DNA of 35,978 nt from a candidate division WOR-1 bacterium RIFOXYB2_FULL_42_35 (GTDB lineage Bacteria > Margulisbacteria > WOR-1 > O2-12-FULL-45-9). The stretch is taken from the NCBI GenBank assembly GCA_001771545.1, contig MEUC01000037.1:1-35978 (forward strand), given 5' to 3'. This document shows positions 1 to 6,877 of the stretch, one piece after another. The position numbers and the translations under genes are program-made. Below the pieces are notes generated by a model that was not told the origin of the DNA, made no database searches, and saw nothing but the letters and a program-made list of their open reading frames with translations. Numbering within the stretch: the stretch's first letter is position 1; the number at the start of each line of letters is the position of its first letter.

Positions 1-106
1 CTCATAATTTCCCTATATCCCTTACCTGTCATGCATTACAGCACTTTTGCCCCCTCAACGTTGGGACAGTAGTGACTTCGCATATTATTTTAATAATTTC
101 AATTTA

Positions 107-115
107 TGCTATAAT
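107..115 (+). promoter_or_regulatory. Extended -10 promoter of thrC, leaderless start
   Basis: The sequence TGCTATAAT is a perfect extended -10 box. It ends 6 bases before the ATG at 122, so transcription starting the usual distance downstream begins at or within a base of the A of the start codon. No ribosome binding site precedes the ATG. This fixes the start at 122 and rules out the upstream in-frame start at 47, which would lie before the promoter. Confidence 0.75.
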
Positions 116-121
116 TCTTCC

Positions 122-1171
122 ATGATCTGGAAAGGCGTTGTAGAAGAATACAGAGAATATTTGCCGGTTACGGAAAAGACCCCAATTGTCACCTTCCAGG
201 AAGGCAATACCCCACTTTTGGAAGCCAAATATATTTCTGAACTAACCAAGTGCAAAGTTTATTTAAAATATGAAGGTGCTAACCCTTCCGGCTCATTTAA
301 AGATCGTGGTATGTGCCTGGCCATCTGCAAAGCCTTAGAAAAAGGCTGTAAAGCTGTCATTTGTGCTTCCACCGGTAACACCTCTGCTTCTGCGGCAGCT
401 TTTTCGGCTCGAGCAGGGCTTGACTGCATTGTTATTATCCCTAAAGGCAAAATTGCTTTGGGGAAACTCTCCCAAGCCATTATGCATGGGGCTAAAGTTT
501 TTGAAGTGGACGGTAATTTTGATCAAGCCTTAGACTTAGTCAGAGAAATCGGTGAAAAATACCCGGTTGAAATTGTTAATTCAATCAATCCATATAGAAT
601 CGAAGGCCAAAAAACTGGAGCTTTTGAGGTTTGCAATCAATTGGGCAAGGCCCCCGACTATCACGCTATCCCGGTTGGTAACGCAGGCAACATCACCGCT
701 TACTGGAAAGGCTATAAAGAATATCTCGCAGCCAAGAAAATTGATAAGCTCCCCAAAATGATCGGTTTTCAGGCTGAAGGCGCAGCCCCAATTGTGCTGG
801 GACACATTGTGGAAAAACCAGAAACTTTAGCCACTGCTATTAGAATTGGCAACCCGGCTAGCTGGAAAACTGCTGAAGCGGCTCGAGATGAGTCTGGCGG
901 CTCAATCAGCATCGTAACTGATGATGAAATTGTAGCTGCCTATCAATTAATTGCCGCTAAAGAGGGAGTTTTCTGTGAACCAGCTTCTGCCGCATCGGTT
1001 GCTGGACTGATGAAACTAGCTAAGGCTGGAAAAGTTGAACCAGGCTCAACCGTTGTTTGTGTTTTAACCGGTCACGGCTTAAAAGATCCTGATAACGCTA
1101 TTAAATTTGGCCAGAAACCAGATTTTATCCCCTGTAGAGCTGAAGAAGTTGTTAAACGCTTAGGACTTTAA
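122..1171 (+). CDS. thrC: Threonine synthase
   Basis: Pyridoxal-phosphate enzyme that turns O-phosphohomoserine into threonine, the last step of the pathway, in the cytoplasm. The protein has 349 residues, the usual length for the short bacterial/cyanobacterial type. The PLP lysine is K60 in GSFKDRG, followed by the CASTGNTSASAAAFSARAG phosphate-binding stretch and, further on, GNAGNITAYWKG. An upstream in-frame ATG at 47 would add 25 residues with no family counterpart, and the promoter lies between the two starts, so 122 is chosen. The gene stands alone; the next gene starts 243 bases later with its own ribosome binding site. Identification is firm; the related PLP enzymes threonine dehydratase and cysteine synthase fit the motifs less well. 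Confidence 0.95.
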   Translation: MIWKGVVEEYREYLPVTEKTPIVTFQEGNTPLLEAKYISELTKCKVYLKYEGANPSGSFKDRGMCLAICKALEKGCKAVICASTGNTSASAAAFSARAGLDCIVIIPKGKIALGKLSQAIMHGAKVFEVDGNFDQALDLVREIGEKYPVEIVNSINPYRIEGQKTGAFEVCNQLGKAPDYHAIPVGNAGNITAYWKGYKEYLAAKKIDKLPKMIGFQAEGAAPIVLGHIVEKPETLATAIRIGNPASWKTAEAARDESGGSISIVTDDEIVAAYQLIAAKEGVFCEPASAASVAGLMKLAKAGKVEPGSTVVCVLTGHGLKDPDNAIKFGQKPDFIPCRAEEVVKRLGL

Positions 1172-1243
1172 AATTACTCTTCTTAGTGCCTTTTTGAAAT
1201 AGAAGTAGGGTTTTGGGTGTGGAAGTTGGTATGGAAGCTCGAA

Positions 1244-1264
1244 GTAGAAAGTTGAAAGTAGACA
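1244..1264 (+). repeat. Short run of 7-base repeats between thrC and the SDR gene
   Basis: Three consecutive 7-base units, GTAGAAA, GTTGAAA and GTAGACA, follow a G-rich stretch with looser 7-base rhythm starting near 1205. The unit length is the same as in the other repeats of this window, but the word is different. The run directly abuts a stretch that still reads like protein on the minus strand (1265-1352), as if the repeat had cut into an old gene. Confidence 0.5.
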
Positions 1265-1352
1265 GATCCAACTTCTTCATCATTTTTCTGGCTTCAATAC
1301 TGGCATCTAAACCCAACACCAAAGTTCCACATTCTAAGGCAGCCTTTATGAC
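1265..1352 (-). pseudogene. Possible gene remnant, minus strand
   Basis: Read on the minus strand from 1352, this stretch gives VIKAALECGTLVLGLDAS and continues IEARKMMKKLDL. It has the look of a real alpha/beta protein rather than random translation. It has no start codon, is preceded by a stop codon, and runs into low-complexity repeat sequence at 1264. I cannot name the family. It could be a decayed gene end or a chance reading; there is no comparison to decide. Confidence 0.3.
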
Positions 1353-1414
1353 TCAAAAAAACACGTGAATAGTCCACTCATATTTGATAATATTAATAAA
1401 GGAATCCTTACCCT

Positions 1415-2332
1415 ATGAAAAAAATATTTATCACTGGAATAAGCGGCTGTGTCGGTCATTATGTCTTTGACGTATTAAAAAACAACCCGGACTATCAACT
1501 CTATCTTCTAGTCAGAGATGAGAAAAAACTAAAATTCAATCCCCAACAATTTGACAACGTAACAATTATCAAAGACGACCTGGTCAACATCAGCAAACAC
1601 GCTAACTTAATTAAAAACATGAACTATGTTGTCCACATAGCCGCCCAATGGGGCGGTCAAGAGGGCAATTACGACTATACGTTGGCATTATTCAACTTAC
1701 TTGATCCCGACCAATGCGAAAAAGTACTTTATTTTTCTACTGCTAGTATTTTAGATCAAAACAATCAAGCAATTGAGGAAGCAGAAAAATATGGTACTCA
1801 CTATATCTACAGCAAAGCCCAGCTTCATAAAAAATTGCCTGAGCTAAAAATCTATCCTAACGTTATTACTCTGTTTCCCACCTGGGTCCTAGGAGGAGAT
1901 AGTCAACACCCCTACTCTCACGCCTCGGCCGGAATTGTCAATATAAGAAAATGGCTCTGGCTGCTACGCTTTTTAACAGTTGATGTCAGCTTCCACTATA
2001 TTCATTCTCAAGACATCGCCAAGATTGTTGGCTACCTACTGGCTAACAAAACCAAAGAACATGAATATGTGCTCGGCAATGACAATATCACTGCCACCAA
2101 CTTTATCCGGCAAACCTGTCAGTTTTTCAAAGCCAGAGTCTATTTTCAAATTCCTATTCCACTCTGGTTAGTCAAAGCCCTGGCCAAAATATCCGGCAAC
2201 AAGCTGCATCCCTGGGATCTGTTTTGTTTTAAGAAGAAATATTTTCAGCACAAAACCGTCAATGCCGCCAGCTTTGGCCTTGAGTCAAACCTGCAAACCG
2301 TTCAGCAAATCATTGCCAGCTTACTATCATGA
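1415..2332 (+). CDS. NAD(P)-dependent epimerase/dehydratase, extended SDR family
   Basis: The 305-residue protein begins MKKIFITGISGCVGHYVFDVL: a Rossmann fold with the TGxxGxxG nucleotide-binding loop at residues 7-14. The catalytic tyrosine and lysine of extended short-chain dehydrogenases appear as YIYSK near residue 131, and a conserved serine patch (YFSTAS) lies before it. The substrate cannot be read from the sequence; sugar-nucleotide or steroid/isoprenoid-like substrates are both known in this family. AAGGA lies about 12 bases before the ATG. The stop codon overlaps the start of the DUF362 gene by 4 bases (ATGA), so the two are translated together and may work in one redox or membrane-lipid pathway (inference). 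Confidence 0.85.
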   Translation: MKKIFITGISGCVGHYVFDVLKNNPDYQLYLLVRDEKKLKFNPQQFDNVTIIKDDLVNISKHANLIKNMNYVVHIAAQWGGQEGNYDYTLALFNLLDPDQCEKVLYFSTASILDQNNQAIEEAEKYGTHYIYSKAQLHKKLPELKIYPNVITLFPTWVLGGDSQHPYSHASAGIVNIRKWLWLLRFLTVDVSFHYIHSQDIAKIVGYLLANKTKEHEYVLGNDNITATNFIRQTCQFFKARVYFQIPIPLWLVKALAKISGNKLHPWDLFCFKKKYFQHKTVNAASFGLESNLQTVQQIIASLLS

Positions 2333-3501
2333 AGCCCAAGGTTGCGATCGTTAAATGCAAATCCTACAGACAAGCCCAAGTAGATGCAGCAGTCCGCCAA
2401 AGTCTTGAACTAATTAGCGGACTAGACAAAACAATTAAACCTGGCAATCGAGTCCTGATTAAGGTTAACGCTTTAATGGGCAAAGATCCTGAACTTGGTA
2501 TAACCACCCACCCTGCTTTAGTAACTGCCATTGTTAAACTAGTTAAAGCGCTTGGGGCAATCCCCTTAGTTGGTGATAGTCCCGGTGACGGTTCTGCTAA
2601 TGTCCATAAAGTTATGTCCAAGTGTGGTTTCACTAAAGCCACGGAAGAAGCCGGCGGAGAGCTGATCTCTTTTGAAAAAGCCGGGACAAAAGATATTCCT
2701 AGTCCCAGCCAACATAAGAAGATTAAGACTCTCAAGATTTCTAAAGCTGTTCTTAAAGCTGATGTCATCATCAACCTACCCAAACTAAAAACTCATGGTT
2801 GGACCCTTTATACCGGAGCAATTAAGAATCTCTTTGGCTGTATAACCGGATTCAACAAAGCCAGCTTTCATTTTGCTGCCCCCAAGTGTAAAGACTTCTC
2901 TATTGCCCTAGTTGATATTTTAGAAATAGTAAAACCAACCATAAATATTATGGATGCGGTGATGGGCATGGAAGGCCAAGGGCCAACTGAAGGCAAACCC
3001 AGGCTAATGGGAGCTATTTTGGCCTCTTTTGATGCCGTCGCCCTTGATGCCGTGGCTGCCACAGCTATCAATTACCAGCCACTGGAGATTGATATGATTA
3101 GGATCGCTGATAACAGGCAACTGGGAACAGGCAAACTGGCCAACATTGATGTGGTTGGGACTCCGCTCAAAGAGATTATTAAAAAAGATTGGGAACACTG
3201 TGCCAACACCTATGCCATCACCAACCGCATTCCTTCGTTCCTTGAACCGATCCTTAATCCAATCATGCAAAAGATTTTACGAATTGACCCAGAAATAATT
3301 CAAGACAAATGCAAAAAATGTTTGGTTTGCGTTAACAACTGTCCTGCTAAAACCATTTACTTTAAAGATAACACCGTTAAAATTGATTTATCTAAGTGCA
3401 TCATGTGTTACTGCTGTCATGAATTGTGTCCGTATAAGTCGATTAGACTGAAACAGAGTTGGCTGGCAAAAGTAATGGGGCTGGGGACAAGTAAAGGATA
3501 A
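2329..3501 (+). CDS. DUF362 protein with C-terminal 2x[4Fe-4S] ferredoxin domain
   Basis: The 390-residue protein has the DUF362 fold (residues about 1-300; markers include VLIKVNAL, TTHPALVTA, LPKLKTHGWTLYTGAIKNLFG). At its C-terminus are two four-cysteine clusters, CKKCLVCVNNCP near residue 327 and CIMCYCCHELCP near 362, expected to hold two [4Fe-4S] centres. DUF362 proteins are iron-sulfur proteins of mostly unknown role, so an electron-transfer function is inferred, not shown. The start overlaps the stop of the SDR gene by 4 bases, so the pair forms an operon. The stop codon lies 2 bases from the stop of ileS on the other strand, leaving no room for a terminator. Confidence 0.9.
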   Translation: MKPKVAIVKCKSYRQAQVDAAVRQSLELISGLDKTIKPGNRVLIKVNALMGKDPELGITTHPALVTAIVKLVKALGAIPLVGDSPGDGSANVHKVMSKCGFTKATEEAGGELISFEKAGTKDIPSPSQHKKIKTLKISKAVLKADVIINLPKLKTHGWTLYTGAIKNLFGCITGFNKASFHFAAPKCKDFSIALVDILEIVKPTINIMDAVMGMEGQGPTEGKPRLMGAILASFDAVALDAVAATAINYQPLEIDMIRIADNRQLGTGKLANIDVVGTPLKEIIKKDWEHCANTYAITNRIPSFLEPILNPIMQKILRIDPEIIQDKCKKCLVCVNNCPAKTIYFKDNTVKIDLSKCIMCYCCHELCPYKSIRLKQSWLAKVMGLGTSKG

Positions 3502-3503
3502 TA

Positions 3504-6287
3504 TTAACCAACCACCGCAGCACAGCGCTGACACAAAGTTGGATGCTTTTTATCTTCGCCAATATCTTTTTTCCACATCCAACAACGTTGGCATTTTTCG
3601 TAAGGGGATGGTTGGACCTCAATTTTACTGTCCCCCTCTTTGAGGATCACTTCTGAGACAATAAAAATAGCAGGCAATTGATCAGCCAAAGATTTTAAGG
3701 CTTCTAATTTGGGTCCAGTATAATAAACAGTAACCCGGCATTGGGTTGACGAACGCACTTCTTTTTTGGCTCGAAGCACTTCAATACTCTTGTAAACTTC
3801 TTCACGAATTTGTAGGATTAAATCCCACTTGGCCGCCAATTTATCGTCAAGATATTCTTTGTCGATCTTAGCCATTTCCCCCAGAAAAACACTGGCTGCT
3901 TGGCCACTGACTACAGCGCTACTATACTTATAAATATCTTCGGCTGTAAAAGATAAGATCGGAGCCATTAATTTAACCAAGGCAGTTAAAATCTCACAGC
4001 ATACATATTGGGCCGAACAGCGTTCAATCGAATCTTTTGCGTCACAATAAAGCCTGTCTTTGCTCATATCAAGATAATAGGCCGACAAATCGTTGACACA
4101 AAAATCATAGAGCGAATGATAGACCAGATGAAACTCAAAATCATCATAAGCCTTGGTAACTTTTTTAATTAAGCGCTGCAGCCGATCTAAAACCCACTTA
4201 TCAATTTCCGGCAAATTACTGTAAGCTACCGCATTGTCAGGCTGATAATCATTTAAATTGCTTAACAAAAAGCGGCAAGTATTACGAATTTTTAAATAAG
4301 CTTCTTGAACCTGCTTGAGAATCTTTTTTGAGGCTGCCATGTCATTGCGAAAATCGGTTGAGGCCACCCAAAGACGCAAAATGTCTGCTCCGTATTCTTT
4401 AACTACATCCTGAGGACTAATGACATTGCCCAGAGATTTGCTCATCTTTTTACCCTTGTCGTCAATTGTAAAACCGTGAGTTAAGACTGCTTTAAATGGT
4501 GCCCTCCCCCTGTAACCGATGCCTAACAGTAGTGAAGTTTGGAACCAACCGCGATGCTGGTCAGACCCCTCTAAATAAAGGTCAGCTGGCCATTGAAGAT
4601 CGGGAGTAGTCTCTAAAACCGCCGCATGTGATGATCCGGACTCAAACCAGACATCAAGAATATCCTTTTCTTTGGTAAATTCTGTGCCACCACAAGAACA
4701 CTTGGTGTCAGCCGGCAAAATATCCTTGACCTCTTTGACAAACCAGGCATTAGTCCCTTCTTTGGCCACTAACTCTTTGATGGCCTGGTTAAAAACCCCT
4801 GTCATCTGAGGCTGGTTACACTTGGTACAGTAAAAGGCTGGAATAGGCACGCCCCAGGAGCGCTGTCTGGAAATACACCAGTCTGGTCGGGTTTCCACCA
4901 TCCCGCGGATGCGATTTTCTCCCCAACCAGGGAACCATTTAGTCTCTTTTATCGCCTTCAGGGCTTCTTGGCGCATATTGTTATGATCAACAGCGACAAA
5001 CCATTGTTCGGTAGCACGAAAGATGACCGGCTTTTTACAGCGCCAGCAATGTGGATAAGGATGTTTGAAAAATTCTAATTTTAAAAGTGAACCATTTGCC
5101 TGCATATGTTCACCAATAACTTTATTGGCTTTAACATAAAACATGCCGCGGATAAACTCCGGGACTGTGTCATCAAAGTGCCCTTGCTCATTAACTGGCA
5201 TTACTATTGGCAATTTATAATTTAAACCAACTTTATAATCTTCTTCTCCATGACCAGGGGCGATGTGAACCAAACCGGTCCCCTGCTCCAGGGTTACATA
5301 TCTATCGAGGACCAAAGGAACTTCGCGTTCAACAAAGGGATGCTTAGCTTTAAGCCCTTCAAGCTCTTTACCTTTAACCTTACCAACCACTTGAGTATCT
5401 TTAAGATCTAAACGTTTAATAAAGTCTTCCATCAAACCTTCAGCAATAATATAAATTTGATCAGCGGTTTTTAGGAATACGTAGTCATATTCAGGATTAG
5501 CCGCAATCGCTACGTTGGCTGGCAAGGTCCAAGGAGTGGTTGTCCAGATAATAAAATTCCAAGTGAGTTCGTTTAACAAATTAGGATTTTGAATTTTGAA
5601 TTTGTCTATGATTTCTGATTTAGGATTTAGGATTTCAAACTTCACATGAATCGACGGTGACCGATCGTCTTCGTATTCGATCTCCGCTTCAGCCAGGGCT
5701 GTTTCACAATGAGGACACCAGTGAATTGGTTTTAAACCCCGGTAAATATAGCCTTTTTCGGCTAAAACCCCAAAGAGCTCCACGATTTTTTCTTCGTAAG
5801 AGTGATTGATCGTTAAATAAGGCTTATCCCATTCCCCAAAGATACCTAATCTTTTGAATTCTGTACGTTGGAGGTCAACATAATTCAGGGCATACTCTTT
5901 ACATTTCTCACGGAACTCTGTAATGTCCATTTCGAGTCTTTTATCGCCGATTGATTTAATCAACTGCGTTTCAATCGGTAGTCCGTGACAGTCCCAACCT
6001 GGAACATAAGGAGCAAAGAAACCTGACATGGATTTATATTTAACAATTATATCTTTAAGTATCTTGTTAAGTGCGTGCCCTAGATGAATGTCCCCATTGG
6101 GATATGGCGGCCCATCATGAAGAATATAAGTCTTTTGATCTTGGATCTTGGATCTCTGCTCTTGAATTTTGTGGTAAATATCCTCTTTTGCCCAAAAGGC
6201 AGTAAATTCTGCCTCAACATTCTGTAGATTGGCCCTAATCGGGAAATCTGTTTGAGGTAAATTAAGGGTTTGCTTATATTCCGTCAT
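3504..6287 (-). CDS. ileS: Isoleucyl-tRNA synthetase
   Basis: Class I synthetase that charges tRNA-Ile. Seen in order in the 927 residues: the HIGH motif as HLGH (68-71), the editing domain with WTTTPWTLPAN from about 248, the WCISRQRSWGVPIP segment, KMSKS (614-618), the anticodon-binding domain, and a C-terminal zinc knuckle with two CxxC pairs (CQRCW and CQRCA). Two segments are encoded by 7-base repeats: residues about 40-51, just before the active site, and about 217-236, at the edge of the editing domain. Compared with remembered family members the second segment is roughly 10 residues longer than usual. Both stay in frame and all key motifs are intact, so the enzyme should work. The gene has its own nearly leaderless promoter. 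Confidence 0.98.
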   Translation of the reverse strand: MTEYKQTLNLPQTDFPIRANLQNVEAEFTAFWAKEDIYHKIQEQRSKIQDQKTYILHDGPPYPNGDIHLGHALNKILKDIIVKYKSMSGFFAPYVPGWDCHGLPIETQLIKSIGDKRLEMDITEFREKCKEYALNYVDLQRTEFKRLGIFGEWDKPYLTINHSYEEKIVELFGVLAEKGYIYRGLKPIHWCPHCETALAEAEIEYEDDRSPSIHVKFEILNPKSEIIDKFKIQNPNLLNELTWNFIIWTTTPWTLPANVAIAANPEYDYVFLKTADQIYIIAEGLMEDFIKRLDLKDTQVVGKVKGKELEGLKAKHPFVEREVPLVLDRYVTLEQGTGLVHIAPGHGEEDYKVGLNYKLPIVMPVNEQGHFDDTVPEFIRGMFYVKANKVIGEHMQANGSLLKLEFFKHPYPHCWRCKKPVIFRATEQWFVAVDHNNMRQEALKAIKETKWFPGWGENRIRGMVETRPDWCISRQRSWGVPIPAFYCTKCNQPQMTGVFNQAIKELVAKEGTNAWFVKEVKDILPADTKCSCGGTEFTKEKDILDVWFESGSSHAAVLETTPDLQWPADLYLEGSDQHRGWFQTSLLLGIGYRGRAPFKAVLTHGFTIDDKGKKMSKSLGNVISPQDVVKEYGADILRLWVASTDFRNDMAASKKILKQVQEAYLKIRNTCRFLLSNLNDYQPDNAVAYSNLPEIDKWVLDRLQRLIKKVTKAYDDFEFHLVYHSLYDFCVNDLSAYYLDMSKDRLYCDAKDSIERCSAQYVCCEILTALVKLMAPILSFTAEDIYKYSSAVVSGQAASVFLGEMAKIDKEYLDDKLAAKWDLILQIREEVYKSIEVLRAKKEVRSSTQCRVTVYYTGPKLEALKSLADQLPAIFIVSEVILKEGDSKIEVQPSPYEKCQRCWMWKKDIGEDKKHPTLCQRCAAVVG
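5584..5639 (-). repeat. Eight 7-base units inside ileS
   Basis: On the + strand this divides exactly into eight 7-mers: GGATTTT, GAATTTT, GAATTTG, TCTATGA, TTTCTGA, TTTAGGA, TTTAGGA, TTTCAAA. As coding sequence it gives residues about 217-235 of IleRS (EILNPKSEIIDKFKIQNPN), a charged, N/P/K/I-rich stretch in a place where family length varies. The 56 bases are a non-multiple of three, so flanking bases must have been added or lost for the frame to survive. Confidence 0.75.
6134..6168 (-). repeat. Five 7-base units near the 5' end of ileS
   Basis: On the + strand the stretch reads TTTGATC, TTGGATC, TTGGATC, TCTGCTC, TTGAATT. It encodes about residues 40-51 of IleRS (KIQEQRSKIQDQ), just ahead of the LHDGPPYPNG active-site segment. 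The word CCAAGATCAAA is also found in the intergenic palindrome at 16275-16371, so two sites share vocabulary. Five units are 35 bases. Confidence 0.6.
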
Positions 6288-6296
6288 GGAAACAGT

Positions 6297-6305
6297 ATCT
6301 TATCA
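6297..6305 (-). promoter_or_regulatory. Extended -10 promoter of ileS, nearly leaderless
   Basis: Read on the minus strand this is TGATAAGAT, an extended -10 box. It ends 9 bases before the ileS ATG at 6287, so the mRNA would have a leader of only about 3 bases. There is no ribosome binding site. No T-box or other riboswitch can fit in this short leader, unlike ileS of many Gram-positive bacteria. Confidence 0.6.
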
Positions 6306-6331
6306 TGGGAGAACGGGATCTGACAATAAGG

Positions 6332-6613
6332 CTATAAACAGAGCTTGGCGGCAGACAGCGCGCCAATGATACTGTTTCTTAAGGCGGAAACCAGGAGTTT
6401 GTTGCGTGGAGTAAAGCCTATATCTTCTTTGATTAGGGCTTCGAGCTTGATGAGTTTTATTTTGGCTTCTTCCGTCCCTTCGCAAATAAGCTGGATAATC
6501 TCTTTGATAACCCGATCTTCCAGTTCGCGCAGGCAATCTGTGCGGCCTAGCTCTTCGATCTCTTTGAGAACTTCTTTATAGTTATCAAGTTTAAATTTTT
6601 TGACGGGACTCAT
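6332..6613 (-). CDS. Small helical protein of unknown function
   Basis: Predicted 93-residue soluble protein, rich in E, K, L and I and almost entirely helical, starting MSPVKKFKLDNYKEVLKEIE. I do not recognise a family. The ATG at 6613 is chosen over an in-frame GTG at 6622 because AGGTGAGG lies just before it; the GTG would fall inside that ribosome binding site. Upstream at 6636-6662 is a sigma-28-like promoter (GAAA, 15 bases, ATCGATAT), shared with several other unknown genes in this window. Its position beside ileS is probably incidental, since ileS has its own promoter. Helical adaptor or regulator is only a guess. Confidence 0.7.
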   Translation of the reverse strand: MSPVKKFKLDNYKEVLKEIEELGRTDCLRELEDRVIKEIIQLICEGTEEAKIKLIKLEALIKEDIGFTPRNKLLVSALRNSIIGALSAAKLCL

Positions 6614-6635
6614 GATCCTCACCTCTTACATATAT

Positions 6636-6662
6636 ATATCGATGGATTTGGGTGAGGATTTC
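6636..6662 (-). promoter_or_regulatory. Sigma-28-like promoter of the small helical protein gene
   Basis: On the minus strand: GTGAAAT with the GAAA core at 6662-6659, exactly 15 bases, then ATCGATAT at 6643-6636. The sigma-28 (FliA/SigD) consensus is TAAA-N15-GCCGATAA/T. Transcription would start about 15 bases before the ATG, just upstream of the AGGTGAGG ribosome binding site. Confidence 0.6.
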
Positions 6663-6682
6663 ACTTTTTCTTAACTTCTGTT

Positions 6683-6718
6683 TTACTGTTTTAAACGCTC
6701 GATTTCATCGTTTTGCAT
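6683..6718 (-). CDS. Possible 11-codon leader peptide or decayed gene start
   Basis: A perfect AGGAGG (6732-6727 on the minus strand) lies 8 bases before an ATG that opens the short reading frame MQNDEIERLKQ, ended by TAA. It is in frame with, and 105 bases upstream of, the small helical protein gene. The frame between them is broken by stops at 6683-6685 and later. It may be a regulatory mini-peptide or the start of a gene lost by mutation. The strength of the ribosome binding site is the only real evidence. Confidence 0.3.
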   Translation of the reverse strand: MQNDEIERLKQ

Positions 6719-6816
6719 GATTTTTGCCTCCTTTTTCTTTTTTGCCTATTATTACGTTTGTCGTCAATAACACTAATTATCCCAAAAATGCCGGTGGGTG
6801 TCATTTGAGATTATGT

Positions 6817-6843
6817 GAAATTTTCTTAAAAATAATGCGAGAA
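6817..6843 (+). promoter_or_regulatory. Weak sigma-28-like promoter of the GH77-like gene
   Basis: GTGAAAT with GAAA at 6817-6820, 15 bases, then TGCGAGAA at 6836-6843. The upstream box matches the other five sites exactly; the downstream octamer keeps CGA and AA but has G for T. It would give a leader of about 28 bases containing AAAGGAG before the ATG at 6878. Confidence 0.35.
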
Positions 6844-6877
6844 GAAATAGTAAGAAAACAACAAAGGAGAACAAATA

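Noticed and set aside
47..121. Upstream in-frame extension of threonine synthase
   Set aside because: The extra 25 residues have no family counterpart and the promoter box at 107-115 lies after this ATG.
1172..1414. CRISPR-like or phage-attachment array after thrC
   Set aside because: The repeats are 7-base units without spacers, and there are no cas, integrase or tRNA features nearby.
2364..2783. Long open frame on the minus strand opposite the DUF362 gene
   Set aside because: It is a shadow of a clearly coding plus-strand gene and has no ribosome site or family resemblance.
6303..6536. Alternative minus-strand frame overlapping the small helical protein gene
   Set aside because: Arginine-rich low-quality translation without a ribosome site, while the other frame has a strong one.
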